From: Candolleomyces eurysporus
Taxonomy: Eukaryota > Basidiomycota > Agaricomycetes > Agaricales > Psathyrellaceae
Assembly: GCA_027579435.1 (NCBI GenBank)
Contig: JANBPK010000827.1
Location: 19,817-83,816, forward strand
DNA: 64,000 nucleotides
Direction: 5' to 3'
In this document: piece after piece, positions 36,401 through 47,276 of the stretch
Position numbering within the stretch: the stretch's first letter is position 1
Layout of the letters: every line of letters begins with the position of its first letter
Made by a program: the position numbers and the translations under genes
Notes under the pieces: generated by a model
Told to the model about the DNA's origin: nothing
Database searches by the model: none
The model's input: only the letters and a program-made list of their open reading frames with translations

Positions 36401-37107
36401 ATAAGGATATTACTTTGCCGGTTGTCTCGCCATAATTTGACCAGTTTCTGGCCCGTTGTCTTGACCGAGCTNGTGCGTAAAGTGACATNCCTTCCTTTTC
36501 GATGANGAAACTGACANTGGCTTGCAGTACCAAATATTCGAGCAGGTTATCGGCACACTCCCAGCAGACGGGTCTCCAGACCTTCAGCTNGTCCTTGCAG
36601 CTTGCAAGTGCCTGGATCTNCTTTTGGTGCTACAGACAGAAGAGTTCCAAGTGTAAGTATCTGCGTCTCTGCATTCAAGACTTGGGGTCTCACTTTNGAA
36701 TCAAACAGNCACCAATGGATATTTATCACTGACACGGTTGACGCTATCTATCGGCCTGAAGACTGGGTTCCTGAAGCTATGCTCGATCAACTGGCTGAAA
36801 TTGCTAGCAGCCTTCCCATTGTAAGTCGTCACCTCATGATGTGAGAATGTCCACCAAAATTGAGCGTGTGTTCTAGGACTCGAAAACCTCAGTGCTGGTT
36901 CAGCAACCTTCGAACTTAGGCCCACAACGCCCAATGCGCCGACCTCTCCTCGCGCCTATCCGGCAAATCGACAGCATGCGAGATCTCGTTCCATTCTTTT
37001 CGAACGTGAGCATAGCNTCATATGAAAGCGTCTATGCCAGTGGAGGAAACATAGATTGGGACGCCATAGAGAAGTGGATCATGGAGGATATGTTTGACGG
37101 CCGATGA
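30419..37107 (+). CDS. DOP1: Dopey-family protein Dop1
   Basis: A very long, intron-rich gene. It starts MSNAPLVSGIEGSGTTVKKG. The family N-terminal block DPKFKKYVQQVEKCLNSFDD then VHEWADCIAFLKQLLK is diagnostic. QFKEIPKKLIVAKRL, LPTGVHQRALEVYIHILSVL, LPLWSSGLFPFFEYSA and LNIYDTHYLPLQGALRP follow, all Dop1 signatures of the armadillo-like N-terminal domain. The rest is helical to the end at DWDAIEKWIMEDMFDGR. Dop1 works with Mon2 and the flippase Neo1 at Golgi and endosome membranes in retrograde trafficking. I checked several splice joins, not all. Many single Ns fall in the gene, including one in a possible TAN codon near 30595, so an intact frame is likely but not proven. Confidence 0.87.
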
Positions 37108-37338
37108 CGATTTTAACGATTCATGCATACGACTTCATTTCANTTTNCCTNTTTGTCACCTTTGAATACCTAATCTTTCTTTATAATCTCAAACGAACCC
37201 CGGGGGTGATGTGAAGATTTTTAGGGGTGTATCACATTGAGCTCTTTTCCGAACCCTATATCTGATGGGTATGCTCCCTCGATAGATAACCAAGATCCAA
37301 GCGCAATAAGTATACGATCNTCGACGTTAAATAGATGG

Positions 37339-38692
37339 TTAGAAATCGCCCCAGTTCCGTCGGAATTTGTACTGCATGCGGGAGCTCTGCATCAGTGCTT
37401 AGTCCTAGAACATAAACTGGAGAGAGGCGGCGCACCTTGTAAGGAAGTCCTCGCCTCATCTTCTCTTCAGGCTTTGCGGGAGGCTTATACCCAGCCTNGC
37501 CGGCTCCCCACTCTGCGTTACTCTCACTCTTCTGCTTGGCATCGGCGTATTTGACAGCAGGGTCTTGTTTCTCCGGTGGTGTGACCCGAGTGACCCTGGG
37601 CTTCGCAGGCTCAGCGGAATCACCAGCGGCAGCGGGAGTCTCAGCTGGTTGGTCGCCAATAGCGGCGGCTTTGCTGGCAGAGGCAGCAGCGGCAGCAGCA
37701 GCAGCAGCTTCGGCCGCTTCAGCTGCTGCGAGTCGTTGCTGGTTGAGTTCTTCGACTGATATGCCTTGGTATTGAGCTTCGCGTTCGGCTTCTTGTTGCT
37801 CGATGACTTCGTGGTGCGCAAAGTGTTCTAAGTCTTCTGGGTGATTGTATGACTCGTCTGTTTGTGTTTCCGGTGTTGAGTGGAACTCCTCTGGTCGGTC
37901 ATGGGTCAGAATCGATGGAAGCCAGGGAGAGAGAATGCTAGGTACCTTCGTGGTGCAAGAAGAATTCTGTGTAGAAAGGGAGGGATGTGAGTGGTTGAGA
38001 GCGCTGTGGAGACGATGTACTTTACGTACCGCTCTCTACGTCGTAGTGATGTCCCTCAGCGCCCATGTTGTCAAAATTTGGGAGGCCGTCCAACCCAACN
38101 TTTTCCAACTCTTCAGGAGAGACGTAGCCATCTTTGTTCAAGTCTAGTATCTTGAGGACTTCGCTTACGATGTGGTCCGCTTTCTTCTGGTGTTCAATGT
38201 CATCCTGTTGTCCAGAGTGAGAATTGCAACGTCAAGTCGGTATCAGGAGGCACACCTTGGACTTCTTCTGNGAGTAGACATGGTGAACACCATAAATAGC
38301 TTCGATTTCTTCNTTGTTCCATAGACCATCCCTATGCGCGACATCGTCAGAACAATACAGCTGGACCGAACCATGACCACATACCTGTCCAAGTCATGAA
38401 GCTGGAAGAAACTCCGAGCATCGAAGGAGTCACTGGAAGGCCGCATTAAGGTAAGACATGCATATCAGCAGAAAAGCATTCAAGAAAGCCATACATATGA
38501 TGTTCCTTGGACATCTATACAAAGCACTTTCAGCCCCGGATATTGACAATAGAAGCGCCCATGAAGACCTACGTGTCGTTGAGCATATTGTTGGATGGTT
38601 TCACCAGCCTCTGGGCCGCCGTGCTCGTGGCCACCATGAGCCACTGCAAGCTTGACGAGAAAGAGCAACGACCAGGCCAGGGGTTTCAGCAT
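37339..38692 (-). CDS. SSP120: Secretory EF-hand protein, Ssp120/nucleobindin-like
   Basis: It starts with a signal peptide (MLKPLAWSLLFLVKLAVAHG) followed by a His/Gly-rich HGGHEHGG. Two EF-hand regions are visible: FFQLHDLDRDGLWNNEEIEA (split by an intron after DLDR) and LKILDLNKDGYVSPEELEKV, each with a D-x-D/N-x-D/G loop. An acidic linker, a coiled coil rich in Glu, Gln and Ala (EVIEQQEAEREAQYQ, then an alanine run), and a Pro/Lys-rich tail follow. The last exon (37339-37371) ends YKFRRNWGDF. The layout matches yeast Ssp120, a Golgi/COPII cargo-associated calcium-binding protein, and animal nucleobindins. The tail end ...RRNWGDF lacks HDEL. Seven or so exons; junctions checked at both ends. 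Confidence 0.8.
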
Positions 38693-39381
38693 CTTGTGGG
38701 GGTGAGATTCGGCTCTGCGTCNNCCCTTGTTCGTTCAGAGCGACCTCGAAAGCTGCTTAGCAATATTGTCTCACGCCTATTAGCGCCGTCGCGTCGGTAG
38801 CTAAACGCCGCGCGCCACCGCCGCGATGCGCCCCTTGCTCAAAATTTGACTTCAGATAAATACGCTTGCTCTAAATTCGTGTTGTATCGAGTCTAGACCC
38901 AGNAAAAAAAGACACCCCAATGAGAGGCTCAGTTGTTATCTTCCGAAGCGATGCATACCAATGTCTGATCTTCTTTTCCCTTCTCACCTTCCGTTCTCTT
39001 CACAAGAACTCGGCCTCGTTTTCTCCCGTAGAACGGTATACAAGAAGATACAAGAAGATCCCTGAAAATCCACAAGGTCGATCAGATAGGCAAGAGATAT
39101 TTCATTTAAGTGATAAGCTACCGAGATTAAAAAGTAAAGACTGTGCCGGATACAGGAGCGAGTGTATATCTAGTTAGTAGCGACAATATCAATATCCAAA
39201 AGAGTGTGGTTGATTGACTCAATAGTCCAAGCCCCAAAGTAGTTGTTGATCCCAAAGAAAACCAAGTATACAATCTGCCATATAGATATTGTAGATGTCG
39301 GTCCATTATCTAGTTGATAGGGGGACAGAAGGAAAGGGAAGAAGGGAATTCGAAATTGCGTGAGTAGATGCCCCCGCACTT
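38693..39381. other. Intergenic, SSP120 promoter
   Basis: This is the 3' flank of the GH128 gene and the upstream region of SSP120. A poly-A-like run occurs around 38903-38911 with one N. A short CGCGCC-rich patch near 38800-38830 was the only compositional feature. No gene is supported. Confidence 0.4.
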
Positions 39382-40803
39382 CTACCAAACGGTCCAGTAA
39401 ACGCCGCTCATCAGGCTTCCGATAGAAATCGCCACAAGGCTGATCACTAGACTTGGAGTATCAGTCCCGAGAATGACCCACCGACTCGGCCGGGCTCCGC
39501 TTGCGGTCATATACACTGGCCACGAAGTGACCAGCGGTTGATTCGGGATATCTGCCCCGTCGACAGTTTTGTACCCCTCGAATGTGGTATCCTTGATGTA
39601 TTGAGTGTAAACGGTCTTCGCACCGGTATAGAGTTCGCCGAGCGCATTGAGCCCACCGTCTTCTCGAAGCAGATCTACGACGACAAATTTAGCAAAGAGA
39701 AGTATGAATGTGACGAGGTGTATGAGACTCACTATAGTGAACGCCAGATTTGGGCCGCTAAATGAACATTCATGATGAGCAGAAAGGCAATTCCCAGTGG
39801 AGAGGACGTCTTACGAAGAGCCCGAACCACGCATATCGTTCAATCCACTCGAGGTCATCCATATACCTCATGGTTTCGTTCATGAAACTCAGGACCTCTA
39901 AAGGAGAGCTGAGAGATAGTATCTCGCCAATGAAATGAACGCATACGTACCCGTTTCATTGTCAGACGTATCGGCGTACTCCGTCACCCAGACGGGAAGA
40001 CGCGGATACTCGTTGTGGATCGTCCAGAGGTAATCATAGAAGCCAGAGGTCCCCACACCGTACCTCCACGAATACTCAGCATCAAAGTAGTCAAAAATCA
40101 GACGGAATTGGCATACCAGTGTATCGGTAAAAAGTCAATGGAGCACTCCCCACATGCTGCAAAGAACTGCTGCAACCACGGACGTCCCGTTCCCGCTGCA
40201 GTCACAGCAGGCCCTCCCAGTCTCACGCCATATTGTTTAAGGGGCTCGATATACGCCATCCAAAGACGCGCAGCCTCGGTCGGATCCATATTAGCCTCGT
40301 TCACGAAATCAGGCTCATTAAACGCCTATGTAAATGAGGGGCAGTAAGTACGTAGCGCTACCCCAGAGTCCGGACATCAAGCACTCCTGATGGAGTAGAA
40401 GACTCACCAAAATCGTATCGGCCCCTTGAGCCCTCACGGCATCGACGAACCTATCGATGGAGCCCGAGCCCCATTGCATAGGGATGTACTTAATGTTCGA
40501 CGTGGCGAGGTATGCGGGTGGGAGGTTGGCCCAGTCGTACTGCCACGAGATGACACTCGCCGTTTGGTTCACGTTGAGGATGTCTCCTGGGAGTTCGGCA
40601 GCGAACGCCAATCCACGCTTGGGATTCTTCCTTCCGGCAACCGCTGCGGTCGGCGTTCCTGTGGCTGATGAAGTGCGAGCAGCAGAGGTCCTTGTCGGCC
40701 GTTCGGTGGCAGATGGCGTTGTTGAGGCCATACAACCATGATCGAAAGAGAAAATCGAGAGGAAGTAAAGAATGGCGACGGCTACACCGACCGTGACGGG
40801 CAT
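39382..40803 (-). CDS. GH128-type (Asl1-like) glycoside hydrolase, membrane or wall anchored
   Basis: The protein begins at the ATG at 40801-40803 with a hydrophobic signal or anchor (MPVTVGVAVAILYFLSIFSF), then a Ser/Thr-rich linker. The catalytic domain opens KRGLAFAAELPGDILNVNQT and SVISWQYDWANLPPAYL. IPMQWGSGSIDRFVDAV then AFNEPDFVNEANM carries the likely acid/base Glu, and PVWVTEYADTSDNET the likely nucleophile Glu; ERYAWFGLF closes the barrel. These are features of GH128 beta-1,3-glucanases (PF11790). The C-terminus is hydrophobic (PSLVISLVAISIGSLMSGVY), suggesting a GPI signal or second membrane segment. Exons: 40408-40803, 40117-40325 and at least four smaller ones. Cell-wall glucan remodelling is the likely role. 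The open frame continues upstream to 40884 without an ATG. Confidence 0.85.
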
Positions 40804-42483
40804 GCTGAGAAACCAAGGGAAGGAGGAGAAGTGGGGGCGATAGCCTTCCCAGTAGAAAGTGCTCCGAAGTATTTGTATTTTCACAACATCAGTAAGGAAT
40901 ACCCCACCAGGGCGGATTCATACCACTAAACAGAGAAGCAGTCGAAGAAGGCACATTGACAATTCGTGAGAGGCCTGATCAGGGGAAACCTGTCCATCGC
41001 AAAATTAAAAGGGCACGAGTAAATGCGGGTTCTTTCTTTGATAAAGGGTCGGAGAAAGAATAGCACAGGATGGGGTCGTCCATACCGGATCGCGGCTCTG
41101 CTTTGAATTCTTGGCCTAAGCTCGTACCAGGGCCAGCTTCAAAGCCACACATGGCCCCGACCTGCATCCAGAGAGGGAAGTCCTTCCAAATTTGTCTAAA
41201 TGAGCCTGATTCGGCGTGGAACTCTGTGGTGAGCAAAACGTTCCCCCAGTGCGGAGCCAACTCTGTTGTGTAAAAGGCTGATGGCCTGTCCAAAGTATGA
41301 AAAGATCAGGTCCAGCGCCGCTTTATCGCAATGACTTGTTCTGGTTTAAGACGGTTATCCGTCCAACAATAACGGAACACGCGAGGGCCTAGGTCGACAA
41401 GTGGCAGATCATGAGAGGCGGAACTTGGATATCCCGAGCGAACGGGATGGAAAGAACCTCAAAGAAGCCGGGTAGAGTGGCGGCTGGGAATGTGTACGCT
41501 GTTTAAGAACAATCTTCATTCCAGATGCTGTCGAAGAGAGTTTCATAGAGGCATAAACCTCCAAAGCATGAGGAATTGTCAGGGCCTTTGTGTCAAAGAG
41601 GTGGACTGAGGGAGTGTGAGCCTCGGACAATGCGTGTGGCCGATTTGGCCGTGTAGCATAGTACGGTGCCTGGTAGTGTTCCAAGAAACCATAGAGGATG
41701 AGCAGCGCTCTGTTGTGTTGGCCAAGCTCTGAAAGAGGGAGCGAATTCCATAGGTAGAAAGGGTAGGAAAGACCTTGGAAAGGGCTACATAGCTGGAGCC
41801 TATTTCCCGCCAGCAGTGGACAAACCTGAAAAGTTGAGTGCCTGTCAAGGGCATTCGCTGACTAAGACATCCCACGGTCATTAAGTGCGGAGGTACCATC
41901 AAAGAAATTCCGTATATTCGATCTGGAGTTACTGGAAGGTCGGAAAATGCATTGCCCAGCAAGCATTGGAGAGCGAGCGTGGAAGTATATCGCCATTCTC
42001 AGTCTTCAGCGACAGTTACTCATGTCTAGAGAACTTCTTGATTTCCTCTGCGAAAGCTTGGGCTCCAGCACCGTGACAAGGGTTGAACTTTGGGGAGACA
42101 GTGGGCCTGTAAGACAATTTGAAGCTTGAGGTTTCATGTCAAATCAGTTAACTGGTTGGTCAGACCCGCGACTCCAAATCATTGTTGAATCCCTCCGGTC
42201 ATGTCTATCAAGAAGCCTAACGTTTGGTGTCAGCTCGTCAAGTATGAGCAAGAATGCCGTCTATCACCTTTCATGGTGTCCTGTAAACGCGGAAGCACCG
42301 TCGCCGACCTAAAGGAGCAGGTCCAAAAATAATGTCCCGTAATTCTGATGCGCAGAGTCCACCCTGCCATCCTGAAGGTCTGGCGACGTGAAATTTCTCT
42401 CGACGTGCCACTAGGCGCTCCGCGTCGGGTTAAAACGCGGTCACCCACCCGGCCGGTTTGCCAAACCTCGGCTGACTGGGATT

Positions 42484-42516
42484 GATAACCCGTCTGACTG
42501 GTACAGTCGGGTTATC
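42484..42516. repeat. Imperfect inverted repeat (hairpin)
   Basis: GATAACCCG at 42484-42492 pairs with CGGGTTATC at 42508-42516, and ACTG at 42497-42500 pairs with CAGT at 42504-42507 around a 3-nt loop. A 4-nt bulge (TCTG) lies in the left arm. The flanks contain further CGGGT/ACCCG words. It could be a remnant of a small mobile element or simply a hairpin. Confidence 0.6.
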
Positions 42517-43212
42517 GGTGACGGGTCGCCAAGCTCAAGTCACGATTGTATTCAAACTTCACCGTGTCGAAGAGCTGTCTAGTACACACATCCTTGAAGA
42601 TCTCAATTTTAAGTGCTGTTCAGATGCCTCAGGCTGCCGTGTGTGTTTACCGTATTAAGCTTTCTGCCCGGAGTTACCACTCGATTTTAGAACATTATCC
42701 TTGTACGTGTCGCACTGGTGTATATTCTCAAGTTGACCCTCCTTCTTCCTAGCCCGCTTAACTCACACAGCGCCATACATATGTTGCTATTAGTTTCCTC
42801 ATATACGTTTCTGCTAACATATCATCAGCCTACATAATTCCTTGCCCCCGCCTCATCCACGATATCTATTCCAGAGTGAAAGAACCCTTCCAATACAATA
42901 AAGTACAGTGGTCAAGTCAAATTCAAACTGTCGAGTTCGAGAATGGGCTGAAGTCGATTAGAGACCAGGCCAAGGGAGATGTAAGGATATCTCTAGCTTT
43001 TCAGGTCAGTGAAAGGTGTCGGTGTCAGCAACGGGTAGGTGATAGTGGCGAAATAGGTTCTGGCAGCGAGTCGTCAAAGGTGAGCGGATCAGGGTGCTCC
43101 ACTCCGAGTCCTTGTGAACGCGCTAGTCGTGAAATTTTTACCACATCGCAATGATCTTGAGTGATAACGTGGATGGAGTGGATAATATTAATCGTAGTTT
43201 AAACAGAAGGTT

Positions 43213-43219
43213 TATATAA
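43213..43219 (+). promoter_or_regulatory. TATA box of the F-box gene
   Basis: TATATAA lies about 290 nt before the ATG at 43505, within an otherwise GC-richer region. The long leader implied (about 260 nt) is acceptable for a fungal gene. Assignment is by motif and position only. Confidence 0.4.
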
Positions 43220-43504
43220 GTTCAATGGGGGATGGGCGATCGAGGAGCGACAGAGTCGCGATCTCTGGCCTAAGGCCGAGAGCTCGTTGCCTGCTACACT
43301 CGCTCTAAGCTCCCCAAACTCCCCATTTCTCCATTGGTGGTGCTCTACTTTTGAACCAGGTGTCGCTCGACTTGGCCGTCATCGCTTTCCCAGGATGCAC
43401 CAGACGGGGCACGTTACTAAATAGGATTGACGTCAAGTATCTCAGTGCCACTTGGCCACACCGTCCTCCCCCACGCAGACGCTGCCACCTCCATCGTTTC
43501 GCCT

Positions 43505-45493
43505 ATGGACTCGCCATTCGCAGAGTATCTGGACTCAGGCTATAATCCTTCAGACGCCGAGATACCCCTAATCAAGGCACTTATCCAACAAAAGATCGAT
43601 GCCATAGGCAGCATCGACAAAGAATTCAAGGAGATCATAGACTCCTTGGCGGTGCTCAAGGCTCGACGGAAAGCCAACAAGATTTTCGTCCAGAAACATC
43701 AAGCCCTAATTGCCCCAATAAAGCGACTCCCGCCCGACATCCTATCAACAGTGTTTCTCGCATCCCTCCCCGTTACCGAATGCACGGAGGCTAGCATGAC
43801 GTGCAACCATCCAGCAGTGGTGATAAGCCAGGTTTGCCGCCACTGGCGGCAACTAGCTTTCGACACACCTTTAATGTGGTCCAGGATCCAGTTAATCCTC
43901 CCCTACGTCAGTTGCGATCCCTATCATCCCCCCCATGATGTAGACCGCGTGAACGGGGAAACCGCTGCCCTCTTCGATTCAGTCGTTCAACGCCTATTCG
44001 ACGTGACCACGATCTGGCTGAGTCGTTCCAAAGGCTGCCCTCTGACCATCTTCATAAAAGCGTCGGAGAGCGCTGCTGGAGGATTTGACACATCCCAGTC
44101 GGGGATATTAGAAGGCTCAGTACTCATGGGTTTGGGAAAGCTCGTGGGCCTACTGCTCAGCGAGTCCAAGCGGTGGGAGCAAGTCAGGTTCAACCTTGAG
44201 ATCATTGGCTATAGCCGTAAATCCCAGTTGAGCCGGCTGCTCTTCCTTGCCCCTCGAGATGTCCCCATCCTTCGCAAGGCTTCCATCGTGATCAACTCTG
44301 TGGACATCCACATCCTCGAAGTACCGATAAGTCCCAGTGTGGCGTCGGAGCAGACAAATTTCTGGGATGGGATCGTGATGAGTACGATACATGGACAGGC
44401 GCTGCAGTCGTTGACGCTGGCTTGCCCCAAGAATGCTACGAAGTTGAAGGGGTTGCAGGTGAATTGGGGTGGGTTGATCGAGCTCTCGCTGAGACCTTTT
44501 ACATTGGGTTCGGGGCGGAAAGGGGTGACTCACTTAACCACAGACGAAGCACTGACTTTGCTCAGGTTATGTCCAAACCTGAAACGGTGTAACCTCGCCA
44601 TTGGAAACGGATCCCATGCCTCAGACTGGGGGGCCCCTCCGCCTGTTTGGAATCCATCGACAACCCCACTGGCATTCGCACCGATTCAAGACGACAGGCC
44701 AGTCTGTCGCCTTCCCCACCTACATTCCTTGATTCTTCGGGAAGATAGTGGCCGGGCATATGGTCTGGCTTCTGCTCTCGATCTTCCTTCCCTTCGCTCC
44801 TTCACCCAAATCAATCCTATTCAATGGTCCAGGCCGGGCATGCCCGCATTCTATTTGGATTCCGAACACGAGAGACCATGGAATGTGATCCCCTTAGTGG
44901 AGTGGGTCCAGCGCTTCGGACATACCATCACCAGCATCGATATCAAGCACACCGGTGTGCCTCAACACGATGTTGAGAAATGCTTGGAAGGCTTACCAAA
45001 CCTCATCAGTCTCGCCATACGGTCCCCATTCTTGGAAAGTTTGAATACGACATCACCATGGGGGTTAGGGTCGCTGGCCTGTGACTCCTTCTTGAAAACA
45101 CTCACTCCGGAGGTGACTGAAGACGGGGACACTGTGACTGTAACCCCTGGTTGCTTGTGTCCTAAGTTGGAGGATTTGGCTCTGAACTCCTTCCCGAGCT
45201 CAGTTCCTGCCAGTATGCAGTTGATGTTTCATGAAGCGAGTGTGCTGGAATTTTTGACAGGTAGAGCAAAGGCCAGTTCGAAAACGGTTCCAGAAGTCAA
45301 CAGAGTATCCAGGCTTCGATATGTCAGGGTGGCGCTTGTCGACCAAAAGGTTGTGGACATTGAACAGGAGCTTTTGAAAAGGGGCTGCAATATCGAGGGG
45401 TTTGTCGGGGAATGGAATTATCCTGACCCTCCCAGCCCGCATTCATACCTCGAAACCCCTCATATCATTGATTTTGCAAAGGACGAGTTTTAG
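43505..45493 (+). CDS. F-box protein with leucine-rich-like C-terminal region
   Basis: An uninterrupted 662-residue frame from MDSPFAEYLDSGYNPSDAEI. A coiled coil lies at about 27-70 (LIQQKIDAIGSIDKEFKEII). The F-box-like motif is at about 72-128: IKRLPPDILSTVFLASLP, then VISQVCRHWRQLAFDTPLMW. The rest is an irregular leucine-rich fold with LTLACPKNATKLKGLQVNWG, ALTLLRLCPNLKRCNLAIGN, LPHLHSLILREDSG and EGLPNLISLAIRSPFLESL. This coiled coil plus F-box plus irregular repeats is a hugely expanded family in Agaricomycetes. Members should bind Skp1 and bring unknown targets to SCF ubiquitin ligases. The single exon is unusual among the neighbours. The open frame continues 26 codons upstream without an ATG. 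Substrate unknown. Confidence 0.83.
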   Translation: MDSPFAEYLDSGYNPSDAEIPLIKALIQQKIDAIGSIDKEFKEIIDSLAVLKARRKANKIFVQKHQALIAPIKRLPPDILSTVFLASLPVTECTEASMTCNHPAVVISQVCRHWRQLAFDTPLMWSRIQLILPYVSCDPYHPPHDVDRVNGETAALFDSVVQRLFDVTTIWLSRSKGCPLTIFIKASESAAGGFDTSQSGILEGSVLMGLGKLVGLLLSESKRWEQVRFNLEIIGYSRKSQLSRLLFLAPRDVPILRKASIVINSVDIHILEVPISPSVASEQTNFWDGIVMSTIHGQALQSLTLACPKNATKLKGLQVNWGGLIELSLRPFTLGSGRKGVTHLTTDEALTLLRLCPNLKRCNLAIGNGSHASDWGAPPPVWNPSTTPLAFAPIQDDRPVCRLPHLHSLILREDSGRAYGLASALDLPSLRSFTQINPIQWSRPGMPAFYLDSEHERPWNVIPLVEWVQRFGHTITSIDIKHTGVPQHDVEKCLEGLPNLISLAIRSPFLESLNTTSPWGLGSLACDSFLKTLTPEVTEDGDTVTVTPGCLCPKLEDLALNSFPSSVPASMQLMFHEASVLEFLTGRAKASSKTVPEVNRVSRLRYVRVALVDQKVVDIEQELLKRGCNIEGFVGEWNYPDPPSPHSYLETPHIIDFAKDEF

Positions 45494-47276
45494 AGATATT
45501 CAACCTTGTCAAATTCATATAGATATTACTACATGTACAATCCTGTTCTTATATAAAACATCCTTTTGAACACCCGTCTTGGATCACCTTCATCATACAT
45601 CAGAGACGGGGGTACGCTGGGGTTGTAGTGAAGAATCTGAAAGTGCTCAGGTGTTTTCCAGGAGCTGGTAGTCGGAGTTGAACCGCGCCTCCCGATAGCC
45701 TACACCATTAGCCTGGAGGACTTTGCGACCTACAGCAACCCTAAGTCCTGGGCTTTCAAAGGCTTGGACCACTTTCCGTTTCCTCTCGAATGCAGAGTGA
45801 CTCTGCAGCCCCATTCATTCAGCTGTAACGAACGTAAGGACCGTCAAAGCACCCCTATCTCCCATACTTGCAAAGACAGGAGCCGTATGACAGCCAGCGA
45901 GCGCCGCAAAGACAACAAGATTGGAGTATAGCCAGTAAAGGAGAGCAAGTACATTTGAACAGTCATATAGGCCGATAGGGCGGTTATAACGCAGATTCGA
46001 GGCCTTGAATGCTATTCAACCACGTAATACTAGTATAGAGGCGGCGCGATGCCCGACGGACGCAGGTCATCGAGTGACCCATTTGATAGTCCGATGGATA
46101 CAAACATTGATTCTCCAATAGCAGAAGCTTGCAGAACTGATGCGGCTTCTAGTCCGTTGCTAGGTCACAGTGAACTGACGGAAAACTTAGGGTTGAATGG
46201 TNGGGGGTGCGTGAGTTCAAAGGCGAAATTCGCGGTATGAAGTCAGAAAGCCAACTCGTCAATAGCAGAGTGGGTGAAGGATTGACGAGGAGTCGTAATG
46301 GGAGGCATACGTCACCGTGAATGATGTCAGGTTTCTCGCACCATCGTGTTTGTGAGCGGGTGAGGCAGGCTGAATGAACTGGGCCTGCTCGAACAAGACG
46401 CCTGACACGGCCAAACGGATTGGCCGGTCACTATCATAGTAGCTTCGTCCAATAGAATTACATAGTTGCACCTTCTTGTGACAGACCAATAGTCAGCGTT
46501 TGAGCAAAATAGATCGAAGTTGCTTCCTTTGACAAACGTTACGCGAGTGCCGTAGGTCAGAGTGACGGAACAAGCGGGCGGTTGGCCAGGGTAATAGGGT
46601 CTTCAGAACGCCCACTGCGCTGAATTCGGGAGTTTCGCAATTCAGGCTACGGAGATATCAAGGGAAAATGGAAGACACGTCGCCTCCAGCCCCCGGCCTG
46701 AGGAATGGTGTGCACGAGAAGGCCTAAAGCTGAATGACCAACTGGTATGTCCGCGCTCTTAAGAAACAAGTCCTTACAAAGGCCCCTGTCCATGGTTTCA
46801 GGGAAGAATACAAACTGCGCTCCCGGCAGCTTAGCCTCACAGGTTAGGCCTGTTCGTTCATTGGAGTCATTGCGTGTCGGAGAGTTGTGTATGTTCTCCT
46901 AGGCCGTCCGCGGAGTCCCTCTGCATCGTGGTTGGCTGTGGGCGTCGCAGCACTGAACATGGCTCGATATGAACTGGCTGTGGACGACAAATGAGCAATA
47001 GCAGCGCACTGAACCTTAGAACGCGTTCGGGTCCTCGGGAAGTGGTTGTTGATAGGAGAGAAAGACTTGGACAAATCAATCACGCGTCATCGAGGACCCG
47101 CGAGTGGGTCGCGTTTGACCGCATTCGGAGATCCAACGGCTCTGCAGGATTCGATCAAGGCGCAGAGCATACCGCAACCTGTACACAATTATCCATTGTT
47201 CAATCCTATATAACCAGACGGACGCTAGGTAATTCTTAAACTTCAATTTCCCTGTCATCCTTTGCTCTGCGGAAGA
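45494..47276. other. 1.8-kb intergenic region upstream of the ABC transporter
   Basis: No supported gene. Minus- and plus-strand frames of 60-80 codons around 46049-47239 look random. A GGTTCAACTCC word on the minus strand near 45675-45690 matches a tRNA B box, but the surrounding arms do not form a cloverleaf. A core promoter for the transporter is at 47185-47213 (see separate entry). Confidence 0.4.
47185..47213 (+). promoter_or_regulatory. Core promoter of the ABC transporter: inverted CAAT-type repeat and TATA box
   Basis: TATATAA at 47207-47213 lies 64 nt before the ATG at 47277. Just upstream, ACAAT at 47185-47189 and ATTGT at 47195-47199 form a small inverted repeat around TATCC, followed by another CAAT at 47201. 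The TATA assignment is likely; binding of any regulator to the inverted repeat is inference. Confidence 0.55.

Larger units (their letters stand above)
40804..43504. other. 2.7-kb gene-poor region with unresolved minus-strand coding-like fragments
   Basis: Two minus-strand frames read as plausible but unrecognised protein: 41409-41684 (EHYQAPYYATRPNRPHALSE and SVHLFDTKALTIPHALEVYA) and 40979-41293 (VLLTTEFHAESGSFRQIWKD). A further frame at 41579-41962 overlaps the first. I could not join them by introns or match a family. They may be a decayed or orphan gene. A hairpin-forming inverted repeat lies at 42484-42516 within a stretch rich in ACCCG/CGGGT. A TATA box for the F-box gene is at 43213-43219. 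Confidence 0.35.

Noticed and set aside
45664..45735. tRNA-like B box GGTTCAACTCC on the minus strand
   Set aside because: T stem pairs at only three positions and no D or anticodon arm forms at the right spacing.
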